Source: Bacillota bacterium
GTDB taxonomy: Bacteria; Bacillota; Dehalobacteriia; UBA4068; UBA4997
Direction: 5' to 3'
DNA: 10,615 nucleotides
NCBI GenBank assembly: GCA_017398165.1
Contig: JAFQHB010000077.1
Coordinates: forward strand, 1-10,615
A program made the position numbers and the translations under genes. The notes beneath the pieces are model-generated. The model was not told the origin of the DNA. It did no database searches and saw only the letters and a list, made by a program, of their open reading frames with translations. Position 1 is the stretch's first letter, and the number at the start of each line of letters is the position of its first letter. Positions 6,892 to 10,615 of this stretch are shown here, piece after piece.

Positions 6892-6938
6892 AAAAAGGGC
6901 AGTTTGCCCGGCGCTGATCACCGCTGGCAAGCCGCCCT
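6892..6938 (-). terminator. Intrinsic terminator of the pheST operon
   Basis: On the minus strand AGGGCGGCTTGCC (6938-6926) pairs with GGCAAACTGCCCT (6908-6896): 11 Watson-Crick pairs, one G-U and one mismatch, with a GC-rich loop that can pair further. Five U residues follow (6896-6892). It begins about 20 bases after the pheT stop codon. Confidence 0.85.
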
Positions 6939-6958
6939 CTTATGCCTGCAAATTTTGG

Positions 6959-9394
6959 TTAAGAACGCAGCTCGCCGCCCAGGCCGCGCACAGCAGCCAG
7001 GATGTCCTCAAAAGCAGCGTTGACTTCCTCTACCGTCAGCGTACGCTCGGGGCACAGGAAGGTCAGGTTATAAGCCAGACTGCGGCGATCCGCACCCAGC
7101 GCCTCGCTCTCGTACACATCAAAGAGCTGGATATCCCACAGGTGTTCGCCGCCCGCACCGCGGATAGCCTGCTCGACGGCCGCCGCCGATACCTGTTTGC
7201 CGATCACCAGTGCGATATCACGCACTGCCGCCGGGAATTTCGGCAGGCTCTGATACTGAGCCACACCGCTGATATGCTCAAAAAGCACGTCCAAATTGAT
7301 CTCCAGCACCAGCGCGCGCTGTTTCATCTCGTAATTGCGCTGTACCTGCGGATGCAGCTCGCCGAGATAACCGGCATAAACGCCGCCCACGTAAAGCGCC
7401 GCCGTACGACCGGGATGCATATAAGACAGCTCACCCAGCGCGCAGAATTCCACGTCTGCCACGCGGAAACGCTGCAGCAGTGCCTCCACCAGACCTTTCA
7501 GCCAGAAGTAATCATACTCGGCACCGGGGGCAGCCCAGCTTGCCGGGGTTTTGCCGGTAGCCAGCACCGCCAGTGTGTTGATCTCATCCGGCAGCTCGTC
7601 CCCTTTGGGGATGAATACCGCACCGCTCTCAAAAAGCAGCAGATCGCTGTTGCGGCGGTTGACGTTGCGCGATGCCACCCGCAGGATGCCGGGCAGCAGC
7701 GTAGTCCGCATAATGCTCTGATCCTCATTCAGCGGGTTCAGGATACGCACGGTATCACGCAGGGCACTGTCCTCCGGCAGGTTCATCGCTTCCCACTCAC
7801 GCGGGCCGATAAAGCCGTAGGTAATGATCTCATTCGCGCCGAGCTGTACCAGCTCGTTCTTTACATCCTCCAGGAAGCGCTGCTTGGGTGTGCGCTTGCC
7901 CTCAGTCATCGAGCCATAAGGCAGACTGGTGGGGATACGATCAAAGCCCAGCAAACGGGCGACCTCCTCGATCAGGTCTACCTCCAGCGTTATGTCCACA
8001 CGGTAATTGGGGATATCCACCAGCCAGGCATCGCCGTCGCGCTTCATACCGAATTGCAGAGAACCGATAGCCGCCGCGATCTCCTCATCGCTGAAATCAG
8101 TACCCAGCACTGCGTTGACACGCTCGGGGCGCAGGCGCACCACCACCTGCTTTTCTTCATAATTATTGCAGTCGATGCAGCCGGCTACCGGCTTGCCGCC
8201 GCAATACTCGGCCAGCAGTTGGATAGTACGGCGCGATACCGTATCCAGCAGCGCCGCATTCACACCCTTTTCATATCTCTGCGAAGCCTCGGAATGCAGA
8301 CCCAGCGCCCGCGAGGTACGGCGGATAGATACGTGATCAAAGCACGCTACCTCCAGAAAAACGGTGCTGGTGGCAGCGGTGATCTCGGTGTTCAGGCCGC
8401 CCATCACACCGGCCACGCAGATAGCGCGGTCAGCCGCATCACAGATCAGCAGGTTGTCATTGGTCAGCTCTCTGGTCTGCTCATCCAGAGTCACTATCTG
8501 CTCACCCGCCCCGGCACGACGCACAATGATGCCGCCGCCCTGCAGGGTGTCATAATCAAAAGTATGCATCGGGCAGCCGTACTCCAGCATTACAAAGTTG
8601 CTGATGTCTACCACGTTGCTGATCGAGCGGATACCGGCCGCACCCAGGCAGTGCTGCAGCCAATAAGGCGAAGCCCCGATCTGCAGATCTTCGATCATAC
8701 GGCCGATATAGCGCGGGCACAAATCAGTATCCCGCACCTCGATCGAGGAGAGATCGGCGATATTGCGCTCGCCCTCCTGATAAGCAATCTCCGGCAGGTG
8801 CAGCTCAGTGCCCAGCACCGCTGCCACCTCTCTCGCCAGATTGACGATGCTCAGACAATCGGTACGGTTGGGGGTCAGATCCAGCTCCAGCACGGGATCG
8901 TTCAGCCACAGTTTGCTGATGCAGTCATCACCGGGCTCGATACCCTCGCCGTCCAGGATCCAGATGCCGTATTCATCGGTCAGTGCCGACTGCACGTTCA
9001 GCTCTTCCTTAGAGCACATCATACCAAAGGAAGGCACGCCGCGCAGCTTGGATTTCTTGATCTTGCCCTCGGCCACAGACGCCCCGTGTACCGCCACCGG
9101 CACTATCTGCCCGACGCGCACATTGGCAGCACCGGTCACGATCTGCAGCCAGCCCTGCTCATTCAGGTTCTCTTTGTATTCCTCACCCATATAGAGCTGG
9201 CAGACCACCAGCTTTTCGGCATCCGGGTGGGCGTCGATCTGCATAATCTTACCCGCGATGATGCCCTGCAGCATAGCGCCGGGATAATGCACCAGATCGA
9301 CTGTAATACCGGCCAGGGTCAGCTTTTCAGCCAGCTCATCGGCCGACACGTTTATATCGACGTATTTTTTCAGCCATTCATATGATACTAACAT
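6959..9394 (-). CDS. pheT: Phenylalanyl-tRNA synthetase beta subunit
   Basis: PheT partners PheS in an alpha2beta2 enzyme that charges tRNA-Phe in the cytoplasm; the beta subunit binds tRNA and hydrolyses mischarged Tyr-tRNA. The 811 residues show the full bacterial order: N-terminal segment; EMAP-type tRNA-binding domain (about 39-155, with HPDAEKLVVC at 56-65); B3/B4 editing domain (about 212-385, EYGCPMHTFDYD at 271-282, HSEASQRYEKG at 367-377); B5 domain (about 412-484); catalytic-like core with NPLNEDQSIMRTTLLPG at 553-569; and a C-terminal FDX-ACB anticodon-binding domain (about 717-810, starting LPKFPAAVRDIALV). The start at 9394 (MLVSYEWLKKYVDI) has GGAGG 7 bases upstream; an in-frame ATG at 9475 would add 27 unrelated residues translated from the structured gap and is rejected. 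It lies 110 bases after pheS and ends at a terminator. Confidence 0.98.
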   Translation of the reverse strand: MLVSYEWLKKYVDINVSADELAEKLTLAGITVDLVHYPGAMLQGIIAGKIMQIDAHPDAEKLVVCQLYMGEEYKENLNEQGWLQIVTGAANVRVGQIVPVAVHGASVAEGKIKKSKLRGVPSFGMMCSKEELNVQSALTDEYGIWILDGEGIEPGDDCISKLWLNDPVLELDLTPNRTDCLSIVNLAREVAAVLGTELHLPEIAYQEGERNIADLSSIEVRDTDLCPRYIGRMIEDLQIGASPYWLQHCLGAAGIRSISNVVDISNFVMLEYGCPMHTFDYDTLQGGGIIVRRAGAGEQIVTLDEQTRELTNDNLLICDAADRAICVAGVMGGLNTEITAATSTVFLEVACFDHVSIRRTSRALGLHSEASQRYEKGVNAALLDTVSRRTIQLLAEYCGGKPVAGCIDCNNYEEKQVVVRLRPERVNAVLGTDFSDEEIAAAIGSLQFGMKRDGDAWLVDIPNYRVDITLEVDLIEEVARLLGFDRIPTSLPYGSMTEGKRTPKQRFLEDVKNELVQLGANEIITYGFIGPREWEAMNLPEDSALRDTVRILNPLNEDQSIMRTTLLPGILRVASRNVNRRNSDLLLFESGAVFIPKGDELPDEINTLAVLATGKTPASWAAPGAEYDYFWLKGLVEALLQRFRVADVEFCALGELSYMHPGRTAALYVGGVYAGYLGELHPQVQRNYEMKQRALVLEINLDVLFEHISGVAQYQSLPKFPAAVRDIALVIGKQVSAAAVEQAIRGAGGEHLWDIQLFDVYESEALGADRRSLAYNLTFLCPERTLTVEEVNAAFEDILAAVRGLGGELRS

Positions 9395-9410
9395 TATTTT
9401 TCCTCCATAT

Positions 9411-9485
9411 ATAGTCCGATATATCAGTACTTGTCCGCCCGGGCGATACCGTCCGCCGCGGTGACAGACCATCATATCAGACTAT
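9411..9485 (-). other. Possible RNA structure in the pheS-pheT gap
   Basis: Bases 9411-9422 and 9474-9485 form a 12-bp stem. The only non-Watson-Crick position is G-U in the minus-strand RNA and would be C-A on the other strand, which fits RNA in the pheS-to-pheT direction. Inside are GC-rich elements: GTCTGT (9469-9464) can pair with GCGGAC (9456-9451), and GCCCGGGC is at 9437-9444. The stem ends 4 bases before the GGAGG site of pheT (9406-9402). Its function is unknown; tuning of pheT translation or of mRNA processing is possible. Confidence 0.45.
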
Positions 9486-9504
9486 TGCTTTGCGTATTAT
9501 GTTT

Positions 9505-10527
9505 TTAGAATTTCTGCAGGAAACGCACGTCATTCTCAAACATTACACGCAGATCGTCGATACCGTATTTCAGCATAGCGATACGCTCCACGCCAAAACC
9601 AAAGGCAAAGCCCGTGACCTTCTCCGGGTCATAGCCCGACATCTCCAATACACGGGGATGCACCACACCCGCACCCAGGATCTCGATCCAGCCGGTGTCC
9701 TTGCAGGTACGGCAGCCCTCGCCGCCGCACAGCATACAGGAGATATCCACCTCAACACTCGGCTCGGTAAAAGGGAAGAAGCTGGGACGCAGACGGATCT
9801 CTCTGTCCTCGCCAAACATCTGGCGTACGAAGTTCAGCAGCGTACCTTTCAGATCAGCCAGCGAGATGCCCTCATCGACCACCAGACCCTCTACCTGATG
9901 AAACATCGGCGAATGTGTCGCGTCATCATCACGGCGATACACCGCACCGGGCGAGATGATCTTGATCGGAGTCTGCGGGCAGACGCGATCCATAGTACGT
10001 GCCTGCACCGGCGAAGTCTGCGAGCGCAGCAAACGCTGAGCGTCAATATAGAAAGAATCCTGCATATCACGCGCCGGATGATCCGCCGGCAGGTTCAGAC
10101 GCTCAAAGTTATAATAATCCAGCTCCACCTGCGGGCCTTCCTCGATCATATAGCCCATCCCCAGGAAGATATCCTTGATCTGATCCACCACCAGAGTCAG
10201 CGGATGCTTGGTGCCCAGCTTGGTCGCCTTGCCCGGCAGGGTGACGTCCAGCGTCTCGGCCGCCAGACGCGCTGCCTCGGCCGCAGCAGCCAGCTCACGG
10301 CTTTTTTGCTCCAGCGCACCGTCCAGCGTGACGCGCAGCTCATTTACCAGCTGACCCATCCTGGGGCGATCTTCCGGTGCCATCTTACCCAGAGATTTGG
10401 AAAGGTCGGTGATCAGACCTTTCTTGCCCAGGTATTTGACCTTCAGCTCACCGAGCTGCTCGTTCGATACAGCACCGGCCAGCTCGCCCTCCATCATTTC
10501 CTGAATTTCTTTGATCTTATCAATCAT
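9505..10527 (-). CDS. pheS: Phenylalanyl-tRNA synthetase alpha subunit
   Basis: PheS is the catalytic alpha subunit that activates phenylalanine with ATP and transfers it to tRNA-Phe. The 340 residues match the usual bacterial length. An N-terminal coiled-coil arm (about 1-95) contacts tRNA. The class II core holds DHPARDMQDSFY (149-160), LLRSQTSPVQAR (166-177), motif 2 YRRDDDATHSPMFHQVEG (197-214), FFPFTEPSVEVD (250-261) and motif 3 GFGVERIAMLKYGI (310-323). The four cysteines C264, C267, C272 and C275 (CxxCx4CxxC) are typical of many Bacillota PheS proteins and could bind metal. The start at 10527 has GAGG 8 bases upstream. No convincing promoter fits in the 32 bases between the start codon and the terminator hairpin upstream, so transcription probably enters through that hairpin from outside the window. 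Confidence 0.98.
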   Translation of the reverse strand: MIDKIKEIQEMMEGELAGAVSNEQLGELKVKYLGKKGLITDLSKSLGKMAPEDRPRMGQLVNELRVTLDGALEQKSRELAAAAEAARLAAETLDVTLPGKATKLGTKHPLTLVVDQIKDIFLGMGYMIEEGPQVELDYYNFERLNLPADHPARDMQDSFYIDAQRLLRSQTSPVQARTMDRVCPQTPIKIISPGAVYRRDDDATHSPMFHQVEGLVVDEGISLADLKGTLLNFVRQMFGEDREIRLRPSFFPFTEPSVEVDISCMLCGGEGCRTCKDTGWIEILGAGVVHPRVLEMSGYDPEKVTGFAFGFGVERIAMLKYGIDDLRVMFENDVRFLQKF

Positions 10528-10559
10528 GATCTATACCTCATAATATATCTAACGGTTAC

Positions 10560-10598
10560 AAAAAAGCATTTTTACCCCATTACAGGATAAAAATGCTT
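10560..10598 (-). terminator. Intrinsic terminator just upstream of pheS, possible attenuator
   Basis: On the minus strand AAGCATTTTTA (10598-10588) pairs with TAAAAATGCTT (10574-10564), an 11-bp stem with a 13-base loop, followed by six U residues (10565-10560). It ends 32 bases before the pheS ATG. It is either the end of an upstream gene or the terminator of a regulated pheST leader; T-box and other attenuators are common for aminoacyl-tRNA synthetase genes in Bacillota. Only 17 bases upstream of it are visible and they contain no T-box consensus. Confidence 0.75.
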
Positions 10599-10615
10599 GT
10601 GTATCCAGACAGTTG

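Noticed and set aside
4538..9385. Plus-strand open frame of about 1,615 codons opposite the U32 gene and pheT
   Set aside because: It is codon-aligned antisense to two well-recognised genes and exists because they lack TTA, CTA and TCA codons. Its translation is low-complexity, rich in His, Gln and Arg, and shows no domain.
9456..9463. T-box-like ACCGCGG in the pheS-pheT gap
   Set aside because: Only the 3' end of the T-box consensus is present, with no AGGGTGG part and no following terminator or antiterminator pair.
9490..10590. Plus-strand open frame of 366 codons opposite pheS
   Set aside because: Antisense shadow of a complete PheS; it even runs through the upstream terminator hairpin.

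Overview
The window looks like a chromosomal segment of a GC-rich member of the Bacillota (Firmicutes). The reasons are MutS2 with a C-terminal Smr domain, strong GGAGG-type ribosome binding sites, and the neighbourhood pheS-pheT-(U32 peptidase)-mutS2. That gene order, as far as I remember it, is common in Clostridia and Negativicutes. A negativicute such as an Acidaminococcaceae member is plausible but is only inference. I see no rRNA, tRNA, CRISPR array, transposase or integrase.

Right to left on the minus strand there are two housekeeping transcription units. The first is pheS (start 10527) then pheT (start 9394), the two subunits of phenylalanyl-tRNA synthetase. It sits just behind an intrinsic terminator hairpin (10560-10598), which may be a leader attenuator, and closes with another terminator (6892-6938). 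A 110-base gap between pheS and pheT can fold into a 12-bp stem. The second unit has its own TATAAT promoter. It encodes a long U32-family protein (RlhA/YdcP-like, with an Fe-S-type cysteine set) and then mutS2, 34 bases downstream. All four genes almost completely avoid TTA, CTA and TCA codons, which leaves very long but spurious open frames on the plus strand.

On the plus strand, a PlsC-type (HX4D) acyltransferase of 361 residues (784-1869) is transcribed toward mutS2. The two converge on a strong GC hairpin terminator at 1883-1921. Its promoter region (TTGACA at 681, AT-rich dyad at 699-718) follows the accessory segment.

The first ~660 bases differ from the rest: about 35% GC by count, against clearly more than 50% in the sampled lines of the housekeeping genes, and with TTA codons in use. 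They hold a two-gene module. A 63-residue ribbon-helix-helix regulator (minus strand) is divergent from an 88-residue protein I do not recognise (plus strand). Between them is a 44-bp near-perfect palindrome and several TGTTACA half-sites overlapping an extended -10 promoter. This is the best candidate for something undescribed: a small, probably autoregulated, horizontally acquired unit next to conserved genes.
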